The notes below the pieces were generated by a model. The model did no database searches and was not told the DNA's origin. It saw nothing but the letters and a program-made list of their open reading frames with translations. The translations under genes and the position numbers were made by a program. From an uncultured Mycoplasmatota bacterium (GTDB lineage Bacteria; Bacillota_I; Bacilli_A; Mycoplasmatales; Mycoplasmoidaceae), in contig CATEWF010000039.1 of assembly GCA_949527715.1 (NCBI GenBank), positions 1 to 9,025 on the forward strand: 9,025 bases of DNA, written 5' to 3'. Shown piece after piece: positions 1 through 7,655 of the stretch. The stretch's first letter is position 1; every line of letters starts with the position of its first letter.

Positions 1-42
1 ATATATCAATATATTAATTAAAATAATAATAAGTATATTATT
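1..42 (+). promoter_or_regulatory. A+T-only leader upstream of hprK, possible -10 box
   Basis: This short stretch before the hprK start is almost entirely A and T. A TATATT hexamer at 34-39 could be a -10 element, which would give a nearly leaderless hprK transcript. No Shine-Dalgarno sequence is visible. The upstream gene lies outside the window, so hprK could equally be internal to a longer operon. In such A+T-rich DNA a -10 match is weak evidence. Confidence 0.25.
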
Positions 43-975
43 ATGAAAAAAGCATTGAAGAAAAGTATTACTGTTCAACAATTAATTGATCAATTTGATT
101 TTCAAATTGTTTACAAAGGTAATACAAGAAACAAAATTGAAATTCCAAGTTTAAATCGTACCGGCATTGAACTTGCGTCTAAAGTTGTTTTTAATAAAAT
201 TCTAACAACTGTTTTATGAAGTGGTAATGAAAACAAGTTTTTGGCTTCATTAAAAAGCGAAAAAGAAATTATGGAGAGGTTTAAATTTGTTCTTGATTTG
301 TGTCCGCCTGCAATCATTATTACACGACATTTTACATATACTAATTTACTTTTAAAAGTTGCTAAGAAATACAAAACTACTATTTTACGTAGTGATTTGA
401 CTTCTTCAGAACTTTATTTAACTGTTGCACAATGAATTAATGTCCAATTAGCTAAATATACAATGGTTCATGGAACATTAGTTAGTGTATTTGGAGTTGG
501 GGTTTTAATCCAGGGTGAATCTGGTGTTGGTAAATCAGAGATCGCAATGGAATTAATTAAAAAGGGTCACTTATTTGTTGCTGATGATGCAGTTGATATT
601 GCAAATATTGGTGGAGAAATTTATGGTAAATCAAATGCAATTTCAAGTTCATTTATTGAAGTACGAGGTATTGGTATAGTTAATGTAGCAAAAATGTTTG
701 GAGTTGAAAAAATTGAAAATTCAGCCACTGTTAATATGATTATTGAAATGAAAAAAGTAGATAATCTTCAGCGTCAAGAATTTGAACGAGTAGGTAAGCA
801 AATCAATTACAAAAATGTTATGGGTATAAAAGTACCTTTATATACTTTACCAGTTACTCCAGGTAGAAAAATGAGTGATTTAGTTGAATCTGCAGTTACA
901 GATTTTAAACTTAAAGAAGATGGGTATTTTTCAGCTTGTGAATATTTAGATAATTACAAAAAGGTTATTAAATAA
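43..975 (+). CDS. hprK: HPr kinase/phosphorylase
   Basis: Bifunctional cytoplasmic enzyme that phosphorylates and dephosphorylates HPr of the sugar phosphotransferase system on its regulatory serine, tuning PTS sugar uptake to metabolic state. The 310-residue product has the usual family length. The N-terminal domain opens with a typical 'SITVQQLIDQF' stretch. The kinase domain starts at the conserved V-H-G near residue 143, followed by the P-loop GESGVGKS at 158-165, the acidic pair D181-D182 and the family signature EVRGIGIVNV at 206-215. The conserved P-G-R lies near R275. Two TGA codons (217-219, W59; 433-435, W131) must be read as Trp, because under the standard code the gene breaks into pieces. 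ATG at 43 is chosen because it gives the expected N-terminus. The stop overlaps the lgt start by one base, so the two genes are probably translationally linked. Confidence 0.97.
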
Positions 976-2138
976 TGAATTGATTAATTGCTGTTCCTGG
1001 TCCTGATCATATATATACTGATTCAGATAAAATCGCATTTTGAATAGGAAACATATCAATTGCTTGATATGGTTTATTTGTTTTTTTCGGATTTGTTGCA
1101 GCAATAGTTTTTGGTGTAATTAAATTGTGAAAATGATATAAAGTTCCTGTTGATCCTTTTTATTGATTTTGCTTAATGGGTATACCAATGGCAATCTTCG
1201 GAGCAAGATTTTGATCATGTTGTTTGGGGGATGCTCAATGAAATTCTTTTTGAGCATTCAAAGATGGCGGTTTGGCAATAGAAGGTGGAGTAATGTTCAC
1301 TGTATTGTTAGCTTGCTGGTGGTTTCCTTTTATATTAAAACGCCCTAAATATCAAATAAGAGATTTGTCAAAAGATACTTCTAAACCAGTTGTAAGAAGG
1401 GTTTCAATGTGAGTGTACGTTGATGCAATTGTTCCTTGCATTTTGCTTGGTCAATTTTTTGGTAGATGAGGTAACTACTTTAACCAAGAGTTGTATGGTC
1501 CTGTAGTTACTAATGATAGCTTTTGTTGATTCTTGCACAATTGCTTACCAAGAATGTATATTAATGGAGAGTGACATCACCCTTTATTCTTTTATGAAGC
1601 AATAGCTAATCTTTGTTTCTTTATCGTTTTATATGTTGGCATTGAAGTGGTACCATGTAGAAAGTGTGGAGACTTAGGAATCATTTATTTCTTATGATAT
1701 GGTGTTTTGAGAATGTCTCTTGAACCATTAAGAGCTTCTCAATATACTTTTGATTTAACGTATGTAACTACAGGCATATGAATTGCAGCAGGAATAATAA
1801 TGTTGTTGTTAAATTGATTCTTAATTTCTAAAATTCGTAAATATGCACCTTATTACTATGTTTGAGAACAAATTAGATATGCTTGCGTAAATAGATCTAA
1901 TAATTCTAAGCTTAAATCAAAAAAACGTACTTTAGAAAATAAAAAAAATTCTTTATCTGAATTATCAATTAATTCAAATACATCTGAATATAAACAAATA
2001 AGTGATGAAATTATTCAAATAAATAATAATATATTTAATTTACAAAATAAAATAGTTATAGATAATAAAACACATGAAGTAAATGCTAAGAAGTTTGTAA
2101 GAACCGATGAACAAATGCTTTATTATAGGAACAAATAA
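975..2138 (+). CDS. lgt: Prolipoprotein diacylglyceryl transferase
   Basis: Membrane enzyme that transfers diacylglycerol from phosphatidylglycerol to the lipobox cysteine of prolipoproteins, the first step in making the lipoproteins that dominate mycoplasma surfaces. The 387-residue product begins with the typical ISIAWYGL segment. It carries the KDGGLAIEGG loop at 96-105 and the Lgt signature GRWGNYFNQELYG at 163-175, and has several hydrophobic membrane segments up to about residue 290. Residue 103, before the conserved GG, is Glu where the E. coli enzyme has its essential His. After about residue 300 comes a charged, Asn/Lys/Ser-rich cytoplasmic tail of nearly 90 residues with a heptad-like stretch (ISDEIIQINNNIFNLQNKI). 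It makes the protein longer than most bacterial Lgt; as I recall, long tails are usual in mycoplasmas. Seventeen of 19 Trp codons are TGA. The start overlaps the hprK stop (TAATG), with only a weak AAGG upstream. Confidence 0.95.
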
Positions 2139-2140
2139 TT

Positions 2141-3088
2141 ATGCCAATTTATACAAACACTGCTAATGATTCAAATACATATGATGCCTTAATAATTGGT
2201 GCAGGTCCTGCTGGCTTAACTGCAGCAATTTATTTAAGAAGAGCAAATTACAAAGTTGGATTTATTGAAAAAGATGTGCCTGGCGGCAAAATGGTTAATA
2301 CTCCGGTCATTGAAAACTATCCAGGTGCAGGAAAAATTCAAGGTGCTGATTTGGCACTTAACATGTATCAACAGTCTGTTAATTTAGGAGCACAATACAT
2401 TTATGGAAATGTGTCTGCATTTGAAAAACAAGAAAGATATTTTGTAGTTTTTACTGATGATGGTGTTACAAGGTTTTGCAAAACATTAATAATTGCTTCT
2501 GGAACTACAGAAAACAAATTAAATTTACCTAACGAAAAAGAATTAGAAGGAAAGGGGATATCACACTGTGCAATTTGCGATGGTTCTTTTACAAAAGGTA
2601 AAGATGTCGCTATTGTTGGAAGCGGAAGTGGCGCATTAGCAAACGCTCTATATCTATCTAGTATTTCTAATCATATATATATGATTAATAGATCTGAAAA
2701 ATATAAAGATACACAAGATTTTATAACTAAATTATCTAAAAAACAAAATGTAGAATTTTTTTACAATACACAAATCTCTGAATTAATCGGAAAAGATAAA
2801 TTGGAAGGAATCAAGATTACTAATAAAAATGGTGAAACTAAAAAATTAAATCTTTCATACATTTTTGTTTATGTCGGAAGCAATCCTTCAACTTCTTTTG
2901 TCAGGGAAAATAACATAATTGCTGAAAACGGAATAATTAAAGTTGACTCTAATATGGAAACTTCTATTCCAGGATTATATGCAATTGGTGATGTTAACAA
3001 GATTAAAATTAGACAAATCACTACCGCTACAAACGATGGAACAATAGCAGCCCTTAGTGCAATAAATTTTTTAGAAAAATGAGAGTAG
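2141..3088 (+). CDS. trxB: Thioredoxin reductase (FAD-dependent disulfide reductase)
   Basis: Flavoenzyme that passes electrons to thioredoxin, keeping cytoplasmic thiols reduced and helping against oxidative stress. The 315-residue product has the FAD-binding GAGPAG at 20-25, the redox-active CAIC at 143-146 followed by DGSF, and the C-terminal FAD motif AIGDV. The second nucleotide-binding site is unusual. The GGGDSA expected for NADPH is GSGSGA (160-165), and the HRR-x-x-x-R 2'-phosphate clamp is replaced by an INRSEKYKDTQ stretch, so the electron donor may not be NADPH. The reading frame passes TGA at 3080-3082 (Trp) and ends at TAG 3086-3088, overlapping whiA by 10 nt. The gene starts 2 nt after lgt with a weak AGGA about ten bases upstream. 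trxB assignment is firm at family level; donor specificity is uncertain. Confidence 0.93.
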
Positions 3089-3987
3089 GCTTAACTTTCA
3101 GTGAAAAAATAAAACAAGAGTTGACACAAAACAAATATAGTAATCAAGCACAAAAAGCTATTTTGTATTCGTTTTTGGTCAACTCATTAACAATTAAATT
3201 AAACGAAAAAGGAGTAACTTGAGAAGTTAAATCCCAATTTAATTTTATTGTTAGATTTATTAGCAATATTTTTTCTGAATTGTTTGATGTTAATAAAAAG
3301 ATTATGTATTCAAACATTAAACACCTTAACAATAAACGAGATTATTTATTATCAATTAATGGTAATTTTGATCAAATAGTTAATGATTTAGGAATTTATG
3401 CAAAACCTATAGATGTAATTAAAACCGACGCTCAAATGAAAGGCGTTTTAGTGGGGGCGTTTTTGAGTGGAGGAAGTGTAAGTTCTGTTAATAACAGAAG
3501 ATATCATCTTGAATTAAGATCAAATAATATTTCATATTTGTTGTTTATTCAAACAATATTAAATAAATTTAATATTTCTATTGCTCTTTTACAAAGAAGA
3601 AAGAGTTATATTTTATATATCAAAAAAAGTTATGATATTTCTGATTTTTTAAAATTAATAGGTGCAAATAATTGCATGCTTGAATTTGAAGATCAAAAAA
3701 TATCAAGAGATTTATATACTCAAATTCATAGATTAAATAATCTTGATATTTCTAATATTAAAAAATCATCTGCAGCCGGTAATAAGCAAATCCAAAAAAT
3801 TAATCAAATAATTGATACAGATGTATTTAAAAAACAAAGCAATAAATTTAAAATATTTTGTCAAATAAGACTTAAAAATCCTGATGCATCATTGAATGAA
3901 ATTTCAAAAATATTTTTAAATGACTACAACATTAAAATTCAAAGAACGTCTGTTAATCATCTAGTTAATAAATTGATGAATTTATAA
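3079..3987 (+). CDS. whiA: DNA-binding protein WhiA
   Basis: WhiA-family regulator, joining a degenerate LAGLIDADG-type domain to a C-terminal helix-turn-helix. It is known as a sporulation regulator in Streptomyces, affects division and chromosome segregation in Firmicutes, and is one of the few transcription factors kept in mycoplasmas. The 302-residue product starts MRVGLTFSEKIKQEL, matching the family N-terminus. It has the GVLVGAFLSGGSVSS motif at 122-136 and the C-terminal helix-turn-helix from about 265 to 300 (NPDASLNEISKIF...TSVNHLVNKL). ATG at 3079 is chosen because it restores this N-terminus. It lies inside the last ten bases of trxB, and TGA at 3220-3222 encodes W48. No Shine-Dalgarno sequence precedes it, so translation probably depends on ribosomes finishing trxB. 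Its stop directly touches the converging minus-strand gene. Confidence 0.95.
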
Positions 3988-4287
3988 CTATTTAACTAAA
4001 TAAACATTATATTTATCTGCCATAAGCATACGATAATATCTTGCCATTGAATGTTTTTCACCATATAGTACAATATTTTTACTCTTATCTAATTTAGTTG
4101 GATATTCCTCTTTAAATGTTCGCGGATCAATCCGAACACTAAAAATTATGTGCCCTTCTTTTCACATTCTTTCTGTAAGTATTTGTACTATTTGATACTT
4201 ACCACTAGTGGTTATTTTTCTCAAATTTCTTTTATTTATGTATTTTGGTATAAATCCATTTAATGAAATGTTTTTAATATTAAACAT
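3988..4287 (-). CDS. Hypothetical protein, 99 aa, antisense to the flanking operons
   Basis: I do not recognise a family. The reading frame runs from ATG (4285-4287) to TAG (3988-3990) with one TGA read as Trp in 'ERMWKEG' (W42), which hides it from standard-code gene finding. The product is basic, has no signal peptide or membrane segment, and mixes charged and hydrophobic stretches such as YQIVQILTERMWKEGHIIFS and NIVLYGEKHSMARYYRML, like a small folded domain. Support for a real gene: it exactly fills the gap between whiA and secG, is open end to end only with code 4, and has a TATAAT (minus strand, 4299-4294) about seven bases before the start. That spacing would give a leaderless transcript. 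Function is unknown. Confidence 0.75.
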
Positions 4288-4318
4288 ATTAATATTATAA
4301 TTCTTATACAATTAATAT
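4288..4318. promoter_or_regulatory. Divergent promoter region with a palindromic -10 box
   Basis: These 31 bp separate the starts of the minus-strand hypothetical gene and secG. The palindrome ATTATAAT at 4294-4301 presents TATAAT on both strands (4296-4301 plus; 4299-4294 minus). A second -10-like TATACA lies at 4305-4310. Starting seven or so bases downstream, the minus transcript would begin at or near its ATG. The plus transcript would begin about 11 nt before the secG ATG, or at it if TATACA is used. Neither side has a Shine-Dalgarno sequence. No clear -35 box is visible, which is common in mycoplasmas. Confidence 0.5.
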
Positions 4319-4552
4319 ATGAGCGCAGCTTCAATCGTACTTTTAATTATTTCTATTGTTTGTTTAATAATTGGACTATTATTGTCTGGTTCTGGAACAA
4401 CTAATGGATTAACTAATATAATTGGTCAAGATCTTGAATTATTTAAAAAAACAAAAGATCGTGGATTTATTAAAATCCTTCAAATGACCATGTTTTTCTT
4501 AATGATTGTTATGTTGGTTCTCTTAATTTTATCTATTGAACTTGGCTGATAA
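4319..4552 (+). CDS. secG: Preprotein translocase subunit SecG
   Basis: Small auxiliary subunit of the SecYEG channel that aids SecA-driven export across the membrane. The 77-residue product has the expected layout: a hydrophobic helix at about 4-24 ending in LLLSGSG, a short Gly/Asn/Thr-rich loop with TNGLTNIIGQD, a charged segment, and a second helix at about 53-73. The family is poorly conserved, so the call rests on size, two-helix topology, the SGSG turn and the position directly upstream of rnr and smpB, which is conserved in many Gram-positive relatives. TGA at 4547-4549 is read as the terminal Trp before TAA. It starts the second + strand operon and ends 3 nt before rnr. Confidence 0.85.
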
Positions 4553-4555
4553 TTT

Positions 4556-6724
4556 ATGTCAAGTCAGAATACTGATAACTTAAAACAAAATATTCAAAAA
4601 ATAGTTATTGAAGATGGAAGACCAATTCCAAAAGCAATACTAATTTCTAAAGTTTGTCGTGCTAATAAATCTGTTTCAATAAAAAATATTGAAAATGTAA
4701 TCGATGAGATGATAAAAATTGGTAATCTTAGAATTTTATCTAAATCTGGTAAGATTCAACTTGGGTATGAAGATGCACCAGTTGATACTTCTAAAACATA
4801 TGAGGGAGTAATTAGAATTAATTCTAAAGGTTCTGGTTTCATTAAACTAGATAATGAAGATAAAGCAAAATATTTTGTTTATAGAACAAATTTAAATCAG
4901 GCTTTAGATGGTGATAGGGTTGAATTTGCATTACTTAAGAAAGTGCCTAAAAAAGATCTATTAGACGCTGTAGTATTAAAAATAATTTCTCATGGAAAAG
5001 ATTTTTATACTGGCTTAATAAATATAAATAAAGACGGAACATATAAAGTTACTATCGATGACGAAAAAATGTATCTGCCAGTAAAACTAGATTCTTTGCA
5101 GGGATTAGTTGATGGACAAAAAGTTTTAGTTAAAATTAAAACCTATGAAAAAGATACAGCTTATGGAACTGTTTCAAAAATAATTGGCCACTCTAGTGAT
5201 GTTGGTGTTGATGTTTTATCAATTGTTTATGATAATGGAGTGGAACCAAATTTTACTCCCGATGTCCTAGACTATGCTAGAAAAATAGAATTAAATATTG
5301 ATGATTATCAAAGAAAAATAAGAAAAGATTTAACAAACCTTCCTATTGTTACAATCGATCCAGCCACATCAAAAGATTTTGATGATGCTATTTATGTAAA
5401 AAAGAACAATGATGATGAATATTATCTTTGCGTTTGTATCGCGGATGTAAGCCATTATGTAAGATATAAGTCACCACTTGATGAATCTTCGTATAAAAGA
5501 GGTTGTTCAATTTATTTAGTAGATAGAGTCATACCAATGTTGCCTCATAATCTTTCTGACGATATTTGTTCATTAAATCCAAATGTTGAAAGATTGACTT
5601 TAACATGTGATATGTTAATAAACAAATCTGGAAAGATTAAAAACATTAAAGTTTATCCATCAATAATCAAAAGTCATCGTAGATTCTCTTATGACGAAGT
5701 AAATGATTATTTTAACAATAAATCATCATTAGAAAAAGATACACAAGAGATTAAAAACATGCTAAAAGATGCTCTTGAACTTCACAAGATTCTTGATGCA
5801 GAGAAAAAACATAGAGGATATATTGCCTTTGAAATCCCTGAACCAATTATTAAACTTGACAACAAAGGCTTCCCAATCGATATCTTAACTAGAAAACTCG
5901 GAACTGCACAAAATATGATTGAAAATTTTATGGTAGCAGCCAATGAAGCAGTAACAATTTATGCTAATCAAAAAAAATGACCATTTGTTTATAGAATTCA
6001 TGAAAAACCAAATGAAGAAAAACTAAAAACTTTTTCTATAGAAGCTAAAAAGTTAAATTTTAGAATTACAACTAATGTTGAGGACATAGAATCAATTGAC
6101 ATTGCCAAATGAATCGAAGACAACAAAGATAATAAAAATATGGATCTTATAAATTTGATGTTATTAAGAAGTATGGCTAAAGCAAAATATTCAACTGAGA
6201 ATCTTGGCCATTTTGGTTTAGCACTAGAAAACTATACTCACTTCACTTCTCCAATACGTCGTTATCCAGACTTATTAGTTCATCGAATTTTTTGAATGTA
6301 TGAATTTGAAAAAAACAAAATTACTGATTCAAATAGAAATCACTTTACCGAACAACTTGATGATTGTTGTAAACAATCATCTGATTGTGAAAAAATTGCA
6401 ATTAATTGTGAAAATGATGTTAATGCAATGAAATTTGCAGAATATATGACAAAACATATTGGCGAAGAATTTGAAGGTTTTGTTTCTGCTGTTTCTGCAT
6501 TTGGTTTATTTGTTGAGTTACCAAATACAATTGAAGGGTTAATTAAACTTCCTAATTTAAAAACCGATTTTTATTCATATGATGAAAAGACAAATCAGTT
6601 AATTGGTAAAAAAACCGGAACGAGATTCTCTCTTGGATCAAAAGTTAGAGTGAGAGTAATATCTGCTGATAAACAAACTAGAAAAATTGAATTTGAATTA
6701 GTAAAATTTTTAGGTAACCGTTAA
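4556..6724 (+). CDS. rnr: Ribonuclease R (3'-5' exoribonuclease, RNB family)
   Basis: Processive, hydrolytic 3'-5' exoribonuclease able to degrade structured RNA. Mycoplasmas lack several other exonucleases, so it probably carries most 3'-end RNA decay and maturation. The 722-residue product has an N-terminal helix-turn-helix-like segment (about 5-65), cold-shock/OB domains (about 75-210), the RNB catalytic core with TIDPATSKDFDDAIY at 266-280 (metal ligands D268, D274, D276, D277 by analogy with RNase II), FTSPIRRYPD at 563-572 with the conserved RRY, and a C-terminal S1 domain from about G636. Three TGA codons encode W475, W519 and W580; a standard-code reading would cut the gene at 5980 and remove the second half of the catalytic core and S1. 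It lies 3 nt after secG and 2 nt before smpB; coupling with smpB fits a shared role in trans-translation quality control. Confidence 0.97.
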
Positions 6725-6726
6725 TT

Positions 6727-7158
6727 ATGAAAATATTATTTCCTAATAAAAAAGTCAATTTCAATTATTTTGTTGAAGAAAAATATGAATGTGGAATTGA
6801 ATTAAAAGGTACAGAAGTAAAATCTTTAATGAAAGCAAACGCTAACATAGATGAATCTTTTGTTATTATTAGAAATAATGAAGCCTTTGTGATTAATATG
6901 TACATTGCTCCTTTTAAAGAAGGAAATATAAATAATGTTGATTCAAATCGTAATAGAAAACTTTTGTTACATAAAAATGAAATTCTTAAAATTGATTACA
7001 CTATTAAAAAACAAAAATTAACAATAATCCCTACTAAAGTTTATTTACAAAATGGAAAAATAAAAATGGAAATAGCCATTTGCAAATCAAAAAAAGCTCC
7101 AGATAAAAGAAATGATATTAAAAAACGTGACGCAGATAGAGAATCACGTAAATATTAA
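6727..7158 (+). CDS. smpB: SsrA-binding protein SmpB
   Basis: Binds tmRNA and delivers it to ribosomes stalled on mRNAs lacking a stop codon, occupying the decoding site in place of a codon-anticodon pair. The 143-residue product is of normal length and has the family hallmarks: KYECGIELKGTEVKSL near 19-34, the NRKLLLHKNEI stretch, the NGKIKMEIAICKSKKAPDKR segment and a basic C-terminal tail (KRDADRESRKY) that in the family enters the mRNA path. It begins 2 nt after rnr, with no strong Shine-Dalgarno sequence, and is probably the last gene of the secG-rnr-smpB operon. No hairpin terminator follows; only 19 bp separate it from a converging minus-strand gene. The tmRNA gene itself is not in the window. 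Confidence 0.97.
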   Translation: MKILFPNKKVNFNYFVEEKYECGIELKGTEVKSLMKANANIDESFVIIRNNEAFVINMYIAPFKEGNINNVDSNRNRKLLLHKNEILKIDYTIKKQKLTIIPTKVYLQNGKIKMEIAICKSKKAPDKRNDIKKRDADRESRKY

Positions 7159-7177
7159 TTTTCATTTTTAAATATTG

Positions 7178-7459
7178 CTATTCAGTTTTTAAATTATTTA
7201 CTTTAATAATTGTTTTAATAACTGTTGATGTTTGTTTATTAAACTCTTGTTGTTGTTTGATGAAATTTAAAACAACTTTGTTAAAGTCATCTTGTTTATC
7301 TAAACGTTTAAAAATTCGTTCTAATATTTGACGATTAGAAATTCTTGGAGGTTTTGCTCTTGGTTTCCTTTTCTTTGTTTTCTTAGATGGTTCTAGCATG
7401 ACTTTACCTGATGTATTAGTCTCTTGTTTAAGATTCGAATATTTATACTCTTTCTTCAT
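7178..7459 (-). CDS. Hypothetical protein, 93 aa, basic linker plus coiled coil
   Basis: I do not recognise a family. ATG (7457-7459) to TAG (7178-7180), no Trp. The product has three parts: a polar N-terminus (1-24), a strongly basic Lys/Arg/Pro-rich linker (about 25-44, KKTKKRKPRAKPPR), and a C-terminal amphipathic helical region (about 45-88, ILERIFKRLDKQDDF...NFIKQQQEF) likely to form a coiled coil. This resembles small nucleic-acid-binding or multimerising accessory proteins, but that is inference. An AGGAG lies 12 bases upstream of the start, and an in-frame TAG just before it confirms the first possible ATG. It sits between the conserved smpB operon and the restriction-modification cassette, transcribed away from the cassette, so it may belong to the accessory region. 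Confidence 0.7.
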   Translation of the reverse strand: MKKEYKYSNLKQETNTSGKVMLEPSKKTKKRKPRAKPPRISNRQILERIFKRLDKQDDFNKVVLNFIKQQQEFNKQTSTVIKTIIKVNNLKTE

Positions 7460-7480
7460 ATATATTATAAACTCCTATTT
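7460..7480 (-). promoter_or_regulatory. Start region of the minus-strand 93-aa gene: TATAAT and AGGAG
   Basis: On the minus strand an AGGAG lies 12 bases before the ATG, farther than the usual 5-9. A TATAAT (7469-7464) lies between it and the ATG. The two signals exclude each other: if TATAAT is the -10 box, transcription starts at the ATG and the AGGAG is not transcribed; if AGGAG is the ribosome site, the promoter is further upstream. I cannot decide from sequence alone. Confidence 0.35.
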
Positions 7481-7627
7481 TGTAGTAAATTAATCTTACC
7501 ACCAAAACGAAAAAATAGAGGCACAAGAAAAGTCTGTATTTTGTTCAAAATAAGTTAAAAATTATTCAAATTTATTTCTAATAAAAAATATGTTAAATTT
7601 AAAAATTCTTATTTTAATTAAATTCTT

Positions 7628-7648
7628 TATAATTTAAAAAATCGAGGA
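7628..7648 (+). promoter_or_regulatory. Promoter -10 box and ribosome binding site of the restriction-modification cassette
   Basis: A perfect TATAAT at 7628-7633 is followed by GAGGA at 7644-7648, seven bases before the methyltransferase ATG. The -35 region is weak (TTCTTA at 7607-7612). A start near 7640 would give a leader of about 16 nt containing the GAGGA. The rest of the 196-bp gap back to 7460 is A+T-rich with no further gene, hairpin or repeat that I can support, and no controller-protein (C box) operator is recognisable. Confidence 0.6.
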
Positions 7649-7655
7649 AATAATT

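Noticed and set aside
111..374. Minus-strand open frame of 87 codons inside hprK
   Set aside because: It lies opposite the well-supported hprK N-terminal domain, has no RBS and matches nothing; an antisense shadow.
1163..1348. Plus-strand open frame of 61 codons inside lgt
   Set aside because: It is an out-of-frame shadow of lgt, whose true frame carries the Lgt signature and reads TGA as Trp.
3144..3332. Minus-strand open frame of 62 codons inside whiA
   Set aside because: Antisense to the whiA N-terminus, no initiation signal; a shadow.
5970..5977. A8 run in rnr as a second phase-variable tract
   Set aside because: Runs of A this long are expected by chance in such A+T-rich DNA, and rnr is a core gene.
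5994..5999. The single GAATTC I found in the window, as evidence of site avoidance
   Set aside because: A few sites at most are expected in 9 kb of this composition, so one is uninformative, and the cassette's target is not proven.
4556..6724. rnr as a truncated or disrupted gene ending at 5980
   Set aside because: Three TGA codons are Trp; catalytic core and S1 domain continue in one frame.
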